Under the pieces are notes generated by a model. The model was not told the DNA's origin. It ran no database searches and worked only from the letters and a program-made list of their open reading frames with translations. From positions 1-32,260 of the forward strand of contig JBNGIQ010007196.1 in NCBI GenBank assembly GCA_049999765.1: a stretch of 32,260 bases of DNA, given 5' to 3'. Made by a program: the position numbers and the translations under genes. The DNA is from Phaeoceros laevis. Taxonomy: Eukaryota > Anthocerotophyta > Anthocerotopsida > Notothyladales. How positions within the stretch are numbered: the first letter of the stretch is position 1; the number at the start of each line of letters is the position of its first letter. Positions 1 through 10,981 of this stretch are shown in pieces.

Positions 1-1546
1 ATCCTATTTGGGGCCTTTATCCTAATTAATCATATTAACAGTGTAAATATATTAAAAAATCAGAAATTAACGAATCATAATTATATCTGTATTTATATAT
101 TTGAAAAAACAGAATTTTTAATTTTCATAATTTGCTAAACATCGTATCCCAGGGCACGCTAAATATAACGCTTACCAAATAATGCATATCACGATGCCCA
201 GAGCGCGCTGAATAAGTCACCTACCAAATAAAACGACAAAACCCTGCTAGATCGCAAACCCTACTGTTGCAATTTGTTGTATTTACGAGATGTCAACGAG
301 GGATGTTAGATGGGCTGAGGAATTACGAAACTTCTGCTTGATTGTGATACATGAGCTGCAGCAGGGCGGAAGAACCTTCCATATAGATGGCATCCTTTCT
401 GGACAGACACAAGCATTTCAGTCAAACCCGCATGTGTGCCAGCACAGGAGCCAGGTGGAGGTGGTCCTCAACTACAGTACCTCAACCCGTATAGTGTGAT
501 TGATGATGACGTTCTGGATACTCGACTCTGCAACCGAGCAGCACGCTAGGACCTGAACCTCCTACACAAAATCAACAAATTGCAACCAAAGTAATGTGGT
601 GGGCTTCGAGGATAATATTAATAACTAGAGATTACCGGTACTCTTATCCATATAATATTAAATTTTTATATATCCTAATGTCTATTATGTGAGGACCTCT
701 CAAATTTTAAAAAAACCTAGTGATTTTTCCCTCCATTTGGGTGCAAAGATTTCCTAGAAAAGTACCCAAAGCAAAATTACTATCTACAACACTGACCATA
801 TTCTTGAAGGAGTTTTTTACTACAGCATAGACCATAAACTAGGTAAAAAATACCAAGTGGCCCACTTTACTAACCACAGGAAAGATCTCCATGCAAATCC
901 CTTCTCTTTTTCTTTGAGCAAACCCCTTTGGACTCCCATGTTAAAAACCCTCCCTAAAATTTCTACAGTTTAAGGAAAACCGAAAAATCCCTTTTCTTTT
1001 CCTCCTAGCACTTTTTACCTCCTAGTGCAAAAAGTTGCTTGGTGTTTTTCCTTCCTATGAATCTATTAAGTTTCCTTTGTTTTTCCCCTTAAATCTACTT
1101 ACTAGTAGCTTAAATGATTTTACTATGTACTTTATTTTTCTCTATGTATATATCCTATTGTTTATTCTTAGAGGAAAATTCTCTCAAAAACCCCTCACTC
1201 ATAATTGTTGCAATTTGAGAAAAATTCTCTCAAATATTCCTTCCTAGAATTTTTGCAATTGGGGAAATATGAAACCCTCTTAGTGCAACCAAAAATCCTT
1301 TTTTTTTCCCTCCTAGCACTTTTACCACTCCTTTTTTCCTAACACAAAAAGTTCCGTGGTATTTTTCCTTTCTACAAATCTAACAAGTTCCCTTTGTTTC
1401 TCTGCTTTGATTTATTTACTGTTAGCTTAAATGTTGAGTTTTATTTTTGCTATCCAATTTACCTGAATATCACTATAATGACCTTTTTTTTTAGTAGCAG
1501 CAACTGTGGAATGTGCACATTCCTCTCAAGAAAGCTACATGGGGAG
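1..1546. other. AT-rich stretch without a recognisable gene; short imperfect repeats
   Basis: No open frame here resembles a known protein. A unit of about 49 bases beginning CCCAGGGCACGCT near 148 recurs as CCCAGAGCGCGCT near 197, and both copies end in TACCAAATAA. A second, longer imperfect direct repeat covers about 1003-1150 and 1305-1455; both copies start at CCTCCTAGCAC and share AAAAAGTT, TTTCCTT and TAGCTTAAATG blocks. The position just past the minus-strand integrase end means the 3' untranslated region or 3' LTR of gypsy-1 could lie here. I could not find a copy of the sequence next to its primer site, so the LTR is unconfirmed. Confidence 0.4.
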
Positions 1547-2634
1547 CTAGGAATTTTGAATTTTCCTACGTGGTGAAGGGGCAAAGTAGAAAAAAAAATC
1601 TTTGCTCTTTCCTAACTTAGGAAAGTCACTTAGACTCCCATGTGCAATGCTCCTGGAAATAAAATGTCGTCCATCGAGGCTGAGCTCCATTGCTTGGCGT
1701 TGCTCCCCAAGAAACTTGTTGATGTAATAAGGACCCAAGCAGTCTTGTGTCCGCTTGTTTTTTCTTGGATTGGCGCCCTTGACCCACACCATATCCCCCT
1801 CGAAGAATGTTGGCAGTTCTCCATGATCTGAGACCATCCTTCGCTTGTTGTACTCTTTCATGTTACGGACCTGCCGACGGAGCATGGCTTCCTTTGCTTC
1901 ACCTTGCAGGACTTGCAAACTAGCAAGCAAACACCTCGTATGCTCTTCCAACGCCATCGGATCATCGTCGGGGATCAGTGGCCTCGACATGGTGTGGACC
2001 TCCAAGGCAATCTCATCGGTCGACCCATCAAGAGCTGATGCGGGTTTCTACCTGTCGAGCGTGCCGAAATCCCCTATACCCAGTGAGGAAGTCAATCAAT
2101 CCTCTCTCCCATGTCCTGATATCATGCTCCTCAATCGATGCCACCAGCGCTTTTCCGACAGATTTGATGAGATTTTCAACGAGCTTGTTGGCCTGTGCTC
2201 GATAAGCCGTGGTAGTCCGATGTATAATCCCTCTGGTAAGTCCTGAGCCTGTTAACCTCTTCCAGGAACTCCGTCCCACGGACAGTGACAATCTCTAAAG
2301 GACACCCATATCTGGCGATAATAAATTCTTCAATGAAATCTGCTACAGCTTTCGCTGTCTTCCTGGGCACGGGCTTGGCTTCAAGCCACTTCGTTAGATA
2401 GTCCACCGCTACGATCAGGTATCGATTCCCCGAATATGACTTAGACAGCGTCATGAGGTCTATGGCCACCAGATCGAAGGTCTTGCAGGGATCGGCGTGG
2501 GTTTGAGAGGTGCCACCACTGTGATCTTTCGTTTGTTGGCCGCGCACCCACAATGCTTGATGACTTCCCTCACATCCTTCTACAATCCACACTAGAAATA
2601 GGTCACCACCCACTGCTTGCTGGACCTTGTTCAC
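1547..2634 (-). pseudogene. Gypsy-1 integrase (core and C-terminal domain), frameshifted
   Basis: Integrase inserts the reverse-transcribed DNA copy into the genome. Three overlapping frames (2634-2176, 2291-2028, 2005-1547) together cover it. The first carries the zinc-binding remnant and the core, with the first catalytic Asp in VAIDLM at residue 59. The second Asp, expected in a TDRGTEF-type motif, is Val: the sequence reads VTVRGTEF (codon GTC, residue 118). The catalytic Glu is kept in QANKLVEN (residue 39 of the second frame). The third frame ends in the small SH3-like C-terminal domain, recognised by GDMVWVKG and a following GPYYI. Two frameshifts plus the lost Asp make it non-functional. 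Confidence 0.85.
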
Positions 2635-3206
2635 ACCCGAGTGCCTCGACTATGCAGATCCTGGACGATAACCCGCCTCTCCCACAGTTCAGGAACAATA
2701 CATTCAGCAAATTTCCGATTCTGCGCCCTCATCAGCAGGTTAGCTTCTTCGTACCATGTATATCGTTTTTTCTTACCCACAATTCTGGCTCGATTTCTTG
2801 TGGAGACTCCCAGGGGCATCTCTCCCGTCTTGACGAAATGAAATGCCGCCGGATCTTTGTGGATATCTGATTCTGGCTGGTCGTCGCACAGAGAGCAAAC
2901 CCACGGGGTTTGTGACAACACATCTGAACGCCAACCTCTGCTAGCAATCAATGATTCGGAACATTCTGTCGTTCCGCAGGACATACATGCATATGCCTTT
3001 CGGATGCAGGTTGTCGCCAGGCACCTGGCGCACTCCGCACCTTCACTCGTCTGGAGATTTGGGTCCTCCTCCCGTGGCATCTCTGCCGCCTCGGATATAT
3101 CGTGCTCCGTCGCCCTTGCCCCGTGTGCTGAGCTGCCCGTGTCGTCCCACATCACTAGGGCGGAGAGGAAGGCTCCTTCCCCGTCGCCACTCTCTGCTCG
3201 TTCCAT
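2631..3206 (-). pseudogene. Gypsy-1 PHD-like Cys-rich finger between RNase H and integrase
   Basis: A 191-residue open frame sits where gypsy elements normally have a short linker. Its cysteines are at 59, 62, 67, 74, 77, 82, 104 and 107: CARC, then CMSCG, then WVCSLC. The spacing C-x2-C-x11-C-x2-C ... W-x-C-x2-C, with a Trp before the last pair, is that of a PHD finger (a histone-tail reader in other proteins). The usual His-x2-Cys in the middle is not seen: C82 is where His would be and S85 where Cys would be. So this is either a decayed PHD finger or a different treble-clef finger. The C-terminal part (from about residue 150) leads into the integrase zinc-binding region. Confidence in coding origin is good; the fold is inferred. 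Confidence 0.6.
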
Positions 3207-4110
3207 CCTCGTCTGCTCGTGAATTCGAGGTCGTCCTTCGTCAGGGATGTTCGGCTCTTCTTCGTCGCACTAGTTTGCCAAAAAATCGGCCAACCCTTCG
3301 TCAGACAGCGACGTGAAAAATTGTTCAAGTGCCTCATTCTTATCGGGGTCTTGGTCTTCTTCGTGATCTTCCCATAGGGCTCTCTCTCCCTCGCCCAAAA
3401 ATCAGTCCACGGCCTCGTCTCCTTCAGCCTCACTTCTGATCTCTTCCGAATCCTCCTCACTATCATCCTCCTCCCCTCCGCTTTCTGGATCAGAGAAAGC
3501 AGGTGGTGAGAAGGAAAATGAGGGGTCAGGGGGCGAGAAAGAAAACCTGATATGCATCGCTTGCAGTGGCGCGAAATCTGGCGGTGGCAGTAGCGCGATC
3601 CGGAGACGTTCTTGAGTGACAAAGCGATTGCGATCGCGCAGGAAAGTGCTCAAGACGTTCTTCCGCAGACATAGGTTCGTCGTCCGAAGAAGAATCATCA
3701 TCAGAAATGTCAGAGAGGTCACTGTCGGCATCCCCCGGCAAGGGCGCTGTGGCCTGCAGCAAGCAATTGACCGGAGTCTGAGGAAGGCGGGACAATGCGT
3801 CGACATTGCCATGAAGTCTTCCCCGTTTGTGAACAATCACCATGTTGTAGGCCTGCAGCTTCAACGACCATTTCGCCAACTTGCCTTGCAAATCACGGCA
3901 CGTCATAAGCCATTTGAGAGCGACATGGTCCGTTTGTAGTTCGAAGAGCGAGCCGTACACATAGGGCCTGAAGAGCTTGACTGCCCATAGCACGGCTTAC
4001 TCCCCTTCCGTTGCTGAATAGTGTAGCTTGGTGCCTTTAAGCTTCTTGCTTGCATAATAAACCACCGCCTCATATCTTTCAGCCGAATTCTCCCGTTCGA
4101 ATTCTTGTGC
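3207..4110 (-). pseudogene. Gypsy-1 RNase H domain and acidic linker, frameshifted
   Basis: RNase H degrades the RNA strand of the RNA:DNA hybrid. The N-terminal part is spread over two frames around 4110-4000, where an SPIAMGAILAQ-like stretch and SATEGE are visible. The C-terminal part is open in the 3993-3526 frame: LQTDHVALKWL near residue 20, GKLAKWSLKLQAYN, then HGNVDALSRLPQ, the usual end of the gypsy RNase H domain. After that comes a Ser/Asp-rich segment (DSDLSDISDDDSSSDDE) and low-complexity sequence readable in overlapping frames down to 3206. A stop codon inside GE*AVLW at about 3994-3999 separates the two halves. Confidence 0.8.
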
Positions 4111-5000
4111 GAGAATAGCCCCCATGGCTATCGGAGACCAAGATTTCGGTTTGGACTATGAACGGCCTTGTAAAATCCAGACGGACCAGGAAGGGCTCAG
4201 AAGTGAGAGTCAGCTTGATAATATCAAACGCCTCCTGGCATTTCGTCATCCACTCCCACACTCTGTGTTTCTGCGTGAGATCTGTGAGGGGTGCAGCAAC
4301 TTCCGCATACGAAGGGTGGAACTTGGTATAGAACTCAAACAACTCGAGGACATGCTGGAGATTGGCAACATCAGTGGGTGGAGCAAGCTTCCGGATAGCC
4401 TCTGTCTTGACACCCTCCTGGGTAAGCATATAACCCAGATATGGCACCTCGTGCATAAGGAATTGACACTTAGAGAAAGATACCAGCAACTTGTACTTGA
4501 TAAGGAGCTGGAGAACTCGACGCAGGGATTCGCAGGCTTCATCAAACGTCCGATCATGATTAAGAAGATCATCCATATAAGCTCTGCAGAAATCCCGTAC
4601 TTCTACTAAGGCTCCATCATCTACTTCTTGAAACACGTACCCCGCATCCATCAATCCGAACGGCATCCTTGTGAATTCATAGTGATCCTGCTTTATGGAA
4701 AAAGTTGTCAAGATTAGGGATTGAGGATTCATCCAAACGTACCTGCCAATACGCCGCCTTCAAGTCTAGGAGAGTAAACCATCTTGACTGCCCTATGGAA
4801 TTGATGAGATCTTCCACAAGCGGCATAGGGTATGTCGTCCTCTTGGTCACTCTATTCAACGCCCGGAAATCGATACAGAACCTCCAGTCTCCTGTCTTTT
4901 TGGTTGCTAAAACGGTGCTTGAATTCCAAGTGCTTCTACTAGGTCGCACGACTCCCATCTTCAGCATTAATATGCGGGAGGATACCTGATTCGGCGACAA
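4079..5000 (-). pseudogene. Gypsy-1 reverse transcriptase, split over two frames
   Basis: The RT copies element RNA into DNA. The N-terminal half is the 5000-4677 frame, with WRFCIDFRALN, TYPMPLVEDLI and WFTLLDLKAAYWQV, which contains the first catalytic Asp. The C-terminal half is the 4732-4079 frame, with TRMPFGLMDAGYVFQ, then the AYMDDLL catalytic box (YMDD codons at 4568-4579), a YLGYML motif and the connection region ending near FTRPFIVQTE. Unlike its integrase, the RT keeps its catalytic residues, but the frame change between the halves near 4680-4740 blocks translation. The order and motifs are standard Ty3/gypsy. Confidence 0.9.
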
Positions 5001-5713
5001 AGGCTTTCTCGCATTCCACTAAGATTGCAATCACTCGTGTTCTCTGATCCTTTGTCAAGTTGGGATTGATGTCTGCTTCATCAGGGAACCGACGTTCCTT
5101 CCTCTCAGTCTGTGCTTTCAGCTGCTTCTCCACCTTATCACAGTTTGATTGCTTTCTGGCAGCATCTTTGTTCAGTTGGCTCATTTCCTTCATTGTGTCT
5201 TCATCCATATAGTCCAGGCCAGGGAAGAAGGTCTTTCCTTCCATCGGTCCCGCCGATGCTAGGATAGGCCTGATCATATACATAGGATGGATGACAGTCG
5301 CCTGCTTCACATCCTCCATCGTCTTATTGGATCTGCAGCAGGACATCGGGACACAAATTGTTCTGCAGGATCCAGCCCCATCAGTACTTCCCTCATCAAG
5401 AATGTCAAAATAAAACTTTCCTCTCTTCAGATCGATGACAGACCCCATAGGTTTCATGATGTCGAGGCCTAGGAGCAAGGAAAAGCATGCTTTAGCGCCC
5501 ACCATACAATTCACTTTTACCTCTTCCCCTCCGATGGTCACATGAAGACCATCTATCTCGCCAACTAGAAATGAGAGGTCACCCCCTGCAGTGATAAATG
5601 CTTTGCGGGATGGGCGGAGAAGGCTCTTCAGCTTGAGCTTCCGTATAGTGCGGAAGGAGATAATACTTTGGGACGCGCCAGTGTCGACAACGATAGGAAT
5701 TTTTCATGAAACG
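4939..5713 (-). pseudogene. Gypsy-1 aspartic protease and linker to RT
   Basis: The retroviral-type protease cleaves the polyprotein as a dimer. The active-site triplet DTG is at 5677-5685, within IPIVVDTGASQSIIS. The frame stays open from there to 4939 through a LLLGLDIM segment, which matches the second conserved ILG-type region, and KRGKFYF, then a Lys/Glu-rich linker (EKQLKAQTERKERRF) before RT. No ATG lies at the beginning because the coding sequence is interrupted at about 5715-5717 by the inserted block; its natural upstream partner is the gag frame at 28817. One base has been lost or gained between 5700 and 5715. Confidence 0.85.
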
Positions 5714-6248
5714 TCACGAGGTGTTGACACACCTCGAACATCAACTAGCTGCCTCCTACAAGGCAACAGGTCTCTTTGTTGATTACAGGTGTGAACAGGT
5801 TAATATTCAGCCACATAAATGCCTAACTATAAAGCCTATGTGAAAGGCTATGTAACTAGCATTTTAAAGAACTAGCAATAGATCTAGTTCTTTATTATAT
5901 AGTTGTAGCCGGGAATCAAGGCTCTTGTGTGACAGGTTGGTGGAGTAGTGGAGTAGGTGGCATGCTAATCCAATGCACTGTTCATGATGCTCCCTTGTGT
6001 GGCCCGAGAGAGGGACTACTAAGGCCACCCCTGTGGAAGGGGAGAGCAGTCTTTGCAAGTCTTGTTTCCAGACATGTGCTCCTGCCTTCCGCAGCAGCTT
6101 GTGCACATTTTCAATTACATGAATTTTGTGTGCAGCAATTTGCCTCATGATTGTGCAAGGCTCATTTGCTTGTCAATTCTAGCAAGCATTTCTAAGTTTC
6201 AGTGGTTTGCTTGTCAATTCTAGCAAGCATTTCTAAGTTTCAACGGTT
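5714..6248. repeat. R1: internal copy of the TRIM-like element, left end of the 23 kb inserted block
   Basis: About 535 bases match 22759-23295 at roughly 95 percent by eye. It begins with an 8 bp-stem hairpin, CGAGGTGT-TGAC-ACACCTCG (5718-5737), and ends with two copies of a 41-base repeat (6165 and 6206) that begin TTTGCTTGTCAATTC. Unlike the second copy it has no 182 bp terminal repeats. Its left boundary is the gypsy-1 protease start. Confidence 0.8.
5864..6148 (-). CDS. Short ORF conserved between R1 and the TRIM-like element (94 aa)
   Basis: I do not recognise the product. A 94-codon minus-strand frame starts MRQIAAHKIHVIENVHKLL and is rich in His, Leu and Lys in its first half. The second copy (23194-22913, 93 codons) has the same frame, start and stop. 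They differ by one in-frame 3-base indel and about seven substitutions, about four of them synonymous. This hints at past coding constraint, but the copies are close enough that chance is possible. No membrane segment or known motif is visible. Confidence 0.3.
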   Translation of the reverse strand: MRQIAAHKIHVIENVHKLLRKAGAHVWKQDLQRLLSPSTGVALVVPLSGHTREHHEQCIGLACHLLHYSTNLSHKSLDSRLQLYNKELDLLLVL

Positions 6249-7049
6249 ATTTGCAAAGACTCTTGTCAATTTCTGACTTTGCAGCTTGTCATCGTGTGAT
6301 AGCTGTAGATTCTGAATTGGTTTGAGCGTGATCTTTTGTTTCAGCGCAATCCTGCGCAAGGATCCATAGCCTTGAAATCGTTTACTAATTTCTCGTTGTT
6401 GTGGAGTGAGATGAGAGCGCAGCAGAGTCTCTAGTGTGGTGCACTAGCCTCGTGTGGCTGTGGAGCACTGGCTGCGTTTTTGCCTCTTGAGCTGCTGCTG
6501 CAAGGGGTGCTGCCTGCTGGACACAACTGGGAACTACACCACCGCTATACATCACGTGCTCACCATCCTGGGCTTGGCAAACTAGCCGTGCTGGAAGAAT
6601 GCGGGACGGAGCTGTCGGTTTGCAGTGCTGTGCTTGGATCTAACATGGTTGAGGGATCTGGTGCGGTTGCTGCATGCGGATAGAAGTGGTGTGAGGGACT
6701 CAAGACGACATTGGTTACTCTTGTCTTCTGCCAATTTCTGCAGAAGGAGTGGAATTCTGGCTTGCTCACGGGCGCCTGATGGTCTTGTACCCTTCCCCCA
6801 TGTCCTCACTCTGAGTCCACAGGAAGCTGCGGCTGCTGCTGCGTCGGCGGCCGTCCGTCCGCAAGCTGTGAAGAAGCGGTGTTTACAAATTGCTGATTGC
6901 GTTCTCAAGCGTGGGATCTCTACTGCTTGGTGATCCCTGGTGGTGTTGGAATTGGAGCTTGAAACGAAGGCTTGTGAAGCTGCCGCGGGATTGCGCTTAA
7001 AGGGCGGGATAGAGCTGCTTGGATCGGTGGTCTCCCGCTGGCCAGGTTC
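6249..7049. other. Region without recognisable gene between R1 and the minisatellite
   Basis: Several overlapping open frames of 60-100 codons exist on both strands, but none shows a known domain and their composition (Ser/Ala/Arg-rich) follows the GC-rich, CTG-rich base composition. A GCTGCTGCT run lies near 6488-6500 and another near 6829-6845. I see nothing else I can assign. Confidence 0.3.
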
Positions 7050-7192
7050 TCCTGCAGGCCGGGCCAGGCTCTTCCGCAGGCCATAGCTGCCCCAATCTGA
7101 GCTCCCGCAGGCTATAGCTGCTCCAATTTGAGCTACCGCAGGCCAAGCGCTCCCGCCAGGTGCTTTCGCAGGCCATGGCTGCTTCAATTTGA
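7050..7192. repeat. 31-base minisatellite
   Basis: Units begin CTTCCGCAGGCCATAGCTGC (7071), CTCCCGCAGGCTATAGCTGC (7102) and CTACCGCAGGCC (7133), the last fused to another diverged unit near 7162. Each full unit ends in CCAATYTGAG. It lies directly upstream of a beta-type tail repeat. Confidence 0.75.
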
Positions 7193-7249
7193 GCTGGAGC
7201 TCTTGCCCAAGGCGGAGGTCGGCCATCGCTCACGGTCACGGTCCGCTAC

Positions 7250-7342
7250 TTACCCGTAGCCACCTGGTGCCCGAATATGGGCGAGGGGGGACCCTGATGG
7301 GACCGTCACAACCTCCTCAAAACATACACACACAACACAACC
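7250..7342 (+). repeat. Beta tail repeat, copy A
   Basis: It shares TACCCG-GCC--GGTGCCCG-ATATGGGC, then GGGGGGACCCTGATGGGACC and CCTCCTCAAAA with five other copies in the window, ending in an AC-rich tail. After the tail an inverted GT-rich stretch (to 7371) could fold back on it. The orientation given puts the (AC)n at the 3' end. Confidence 0.8.
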
Positions 7343-9840
7343 GGTGTTCCTGGGTTGTGTTTGTGTGTCCTCTTTTGTATGTATGCCTTGTGCATCCATC
7401 AAAATGGTGTGTAAGAATTGAATCTTTTTATCTACTTACACTTGCCAACGGTATTTACACTGCTACCTGCTCACTTTTGTGAAAAGGCCTGCTACTGTTA
7501 CTACCTAATAATGGTGCTTTCATGGTGTAAGCTTCATGATCATGTTCATGTTCATGTTTATATTTGCTAGCCTCAACTAAGGCTATTTTTCAGCTTTTTC
7601 TCATACTACAAGTACCAGCCAATACTTGCTTACCAGTAAGTACGTACGGCTGTATGAAAGCAGTTTTTTCAGATCCTATTCTAGCCTTGTTTGGTGGCAT
7701 CCCGATACCGCTTGGTATTCCATGTCGAAATGGCCCCAGTTTTCGATCTTGGGCTAGCTAGCCTACTGACCTTAAGTAACAAGGCCGATGGACCAAGCAT
7801 GATTGCCCGGGACAGTCACACCAACTGGACTTACCGACTCAGCATGCTGCAAAGTATGACACGGCTTTGAGATGTGGCTCCAAAGCATCCACAGCTGACT
7901 GTACAGTCAACACCATGCTTTACTCAAAAGCCTGACTCAATTGCCCACCAGCACATGAGAAGACATGATGTAAGTTGTCTTTTCACCTCCCTGACCTTGC
8001 TATTCTTGACTGTCTTTGATGCCTTGCGCATTTGAACAGCCAATAATACACAACTAGGGGTACGCGCTGGCCACACGTCATGCTCGGAATTTTCTATCTC
8101 AGCTGCTCACTGGACTCGGCTCCTTCTGGCAACTGATTTACTCGGTAATGTTGCACCAATTGCAAGTTGTGAGGCAATAGATTGTTGACAGATACTGCTG
8201 ACGGCTCTACGTGGCTCTTCCAAATGCAAAGGGCCTGATTTCATATCTTCAAGAATCACCATCTTTAATGACGGCCAGCTTATGGCGCATCTTTTGGGTA
8301 CCGATTCTTGCAGACTCAAAAAAATCACAAGCCAAAAACAACTTTGCCAGCCCGGTTTGGTGGCTACCTCTTTATGAAGAGGAAAGAAAGCATATCAAAA
8401 TACCGGCTGCTGCCTAAAAACGGACACCTTACACTAAGCCCCTACCTCTATAAAGACCAATGCCCTTGCTCGTTTTTTGAGACCTGCCTCCTCACTTTTT
8501 TCGCACTGCTGTTCTTCATTCCCCCGCCCTGTTACTCTCCAAGTTCGCCTCCTCTCCTGGTGAGCTGTCATAGAGCTCCGTGAGCACTCTTGGGTCGCAG
8601 CTTCAGTCAGGATGTCACAGCAGGTTCTGTACAAGCATACCTTTTTTCAGTTTAATTAAATACTGCAGTCATTCTGCTAGCTTTCTAGCCTTGATATTGC
8701 TACTTGCACAATGTATTATGCTGCTTCTTGAACTGCACCTGTCTTGGTCTTTTTCTAATCTCTGTACCTGGTGGCTTTTAGGACTGCTGGAATGGATGTC
8801 AGAAAGTATACCTGTCCCCTGGATGCTGGTTTTCCACTTTCCATCGCTTGCTACCTGTTCTTTTTGGCACAAGTTGCCCTCAAGAACGGTCTGGCCACTG
8901 TGACCTTTGGCACTGGTTGCCCTTGGTACCAGTGTTAGCTTTCGCTGCGATCTCAAACCCGTCTGCTATGATCATAATTTTTTGATGTACAGAAGCCATG
9001 CAGGAACCAGGTCTACCAACACAACTGCTAGAAACTTGGTCAAGGATGGTTTTTGGTACTGATGAAGGGAGGCCGGAGGTCTGCTCTCACCTAGCAGATA
9101 CCTGCATGATGTCTTGTGCTGTTGCCGAGCGGGCCTGGTGAGCTTTTGCTTGACAACATGCCCTGTACAACCAACACTTGGTCAGCTGTCTATTCTTTAC
9201 AGTACTGAACTTGTGAAATGCACATTTGTGCTTACAAAGGTGGCTAGGTATTGTCCCGGCAAGGATGGTTCCTCTGTCGTGACTGCCGCTATGCCCAACA
9301 ATCCTTTCGAACCATCAGACTCTGAATGATTCGTGCTACTTTCAAGAGACAAGTTGTCTTCAGCATTCTTCAGCATTCGTCTACGCGTACCGCTGTTCAG
9401 TTATCATTTTCATTGCTACTCTACTGTCCAAAATAAGGATGGTTCCCTCGTACCTTGGGCACTCATTCTTTGATGCTGTTACTTTACATGCACCATTGAT
9501 TGAATCGCCACATACAAGGACAACACTAGGGCCCAACCTTTATGGTTTCCTGCGCATCCAGATTTTTCACGATTAGCTGTTGGGTTCCATACACGTTTCT
9601 GACCTGCTGGGAACCAGGCATACAGCAAAGTAAAAAAAAACGGTCAACATCGTGTTTTCCTACTGGCCTTGAAATGATCAAGCACGCTTTAGCAATGTCA
9701 AGACCCTGTATCAGGGCAATATCTTTGTACATATCATTCGGTTTTTAAACCGTATGTATGTATGCACCAGGAACACACTTGTTATTTTTCGTTTTTTAAT
9801 GCCGGGAAGTTGCTAGGAAGCTGCTCGGGAACTTGCTGGG
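7343..9840. other. 2.5 kb without recognisable gene; TATA-like motif
   Basis: Open frames here are short and overlapping on both strands, and none resembles a known family. A TATAAAG box (8449-8455) precedes a pyrimidine-rich stretch. A segment at 9003-9090 ending in TTTGGTACTGATGAAGGG and TCACC resembles two other places (25511-25575 and 28109-28200). Confidence 0.3.
8449..8455 (+). promoter_or_regulatory. Possible TATA box
   Basis: TATAAAG is followed after about 25 bases by a C/T-rich region, as in many eukaryotic core promoters. No downstream gene is recognised, so this could equally be part of a transposon promoter or chance. Confidence 0.2.
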
Positions 9841-9849
9841 AAATTGCTG

Positions 9850-10020
9850 GTTAGTTTAACCCTGGTTAAGTTAACTCCAGATAGTTAACTCTGGTTAGTT
9901 AACCCCAGACAATTAACCCTGGTTAGTTAACCCTGATTTATTAAACCTAGTTAATTGACCATGGTTAGTTTAAACCTGGTTAATTTTACTATGGTTAAGT
10001 TGACTCTGGTTAGTTCAATA
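9850..10020. repeat. Degenerate minisatellite of GGTTAGTTAACCCTG type
   Basis: About ten imperfect units of 15-18 bases, each a variant of CTGGTTAGTTAACCC, run up to just before the gypsy-2 gag region. Many units contain GTTAAC, so each is partly self-complementary. It could belong to the gypsy-2 leader or LTR, or be an independent array. Confidence 0.7.
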
Positions 10021-10124
10021 GCATGATTTTTCCTTGTCATCGCAATTGTATTGTGCATTTTGCAGCCATGCAATCCATGATAATTTCACGTGGCTGTATA
10101 GTGTTGTTCATACTGCTTGGCAGC

Positions 10125-10975
10125 ATGGCGGGAAGGGGTTTAGAAGGCACTGAGCCCAACAAGCCCTACTGGCAGCGTGCTTCAACACGGCGGCCACCGT
10201 TCAGGCATCGGGCAGTGGTCATCATAGAACCAGCAACCAATCCAAGGGTTTCCGGAGTTCCTACGGCAGCGGTGAGGCACTTAAGCCCTGTGAAGGAGGA
10301 ACGAAGCCCTGTGAAGGAGGAACCGTTTGAAGAGGAGGTTCCGACGTCTAGTTCGGACAAAGAACCCTGGTCTGACGAGGACGACCAAGACAATCAACAG
10401 TTTCTTCCACCACGCGGACCACCACCAGAGCTAGTGCCGTTCCTATAACCATTGTCATCATGGAGTCGGGAGGTTACATCAGCACTACAAAAATTGATAG
10501 GTTTCGTGATAGGCCTGGAACTGTGCAGCTGCGCGAATTCAAAGCTTGCTTCTACTCGATGATGGACGAGTGGGAAGTCAAGCTGCAGCAGCACTATTCG
10601 CAGAGGTATGCCTTCAAAATGTTGGCGAGGTATGTCACAGATGAGGCGCAACTGATTACTTTGATCACAAACTTGCGCTGCTGCGTGATATTAACTTGCC
10701 TAATCCGGCTTATGCTGCCACTATTGCTAATGCCACTCAAGTGGAGCTACAGGCAGTTATTCAGAGACATACAACTTCTGCTACTGCCGCTCCAGTTCCT
10801 ACTTCTATCACGTTGACTCCAGCTCAATTACTTGCAGCAACTCAAGGTATCCCACCTACTAATGATATTCCTGTTGAGCCTGATCCAGTGGGAGTGTTCT
10901 TTGCCATTCTGGAGCGAGAGTACCCCAGGAAGAACACTCAAAAGATCCAGGAGCTCAGAAACATTATGAGGTTGA
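10125..10975 (+). pseudogene. Gypsy-2 gag, N-terminal part, frameshifted
   Basis: The likely start is ATG 10125 (MAGRGLEGTEPNKPYW), chosen because the upstream codons look non-coding. The first frame has a Ser/Pro/Glu-rich segment with a tandem SPVKEER-SPVKEEP and acidic DEDDQDNQQF, and stops at 10448. The next frame (10460 on) carries DRFRDRPGTVQLREF and a capsid-like MMDEWEVKLQQHYSQ. A second shift near 10640-10660 leads to LPNPAYAATIANAT and then GVFFAILEREYPRKN, typical of the gypsy capsid helices. It breaks off at about 10975, where the LINE begins, and resumes at 13241. Gag forms the virus-like particle. Confidence 0.75.
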
Positions 10976-10981
10976 AGGGTC

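Larger units (their letters stand above)
1547..5713 (-). mobile_element. Gypsy-1, pol half of a degenerate Ty3/gypsy LTR retrotransposon
   Basis: Reading on the minus strand from 5713 to 1547 the order is protease, RT, RNase H, an acidic linker, a Cys-rich finger, then integrase with its C-terminal domain. This is the gypsy (RT-RNase H-integrase) order. The coding sequence is split over at least six reading-frame changes and has lost one catalytic integrase Asp, so it is an inactive relic. Its gag half lies 23 kb away at 28817-30622 in the same orientation. The left end of the element is not defined. Confidence 0.9.

Noticed and set aside
290-499. 69-codon frame near the left end
   Set aside because: No recognisable motif or supporting signals; length expected by chance.
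5714-5740. Hairpin at the edge of R1 as a Helitron end
   Set aside because: No CTRR terminus near the hairpin and no A/T insertion site pattern.
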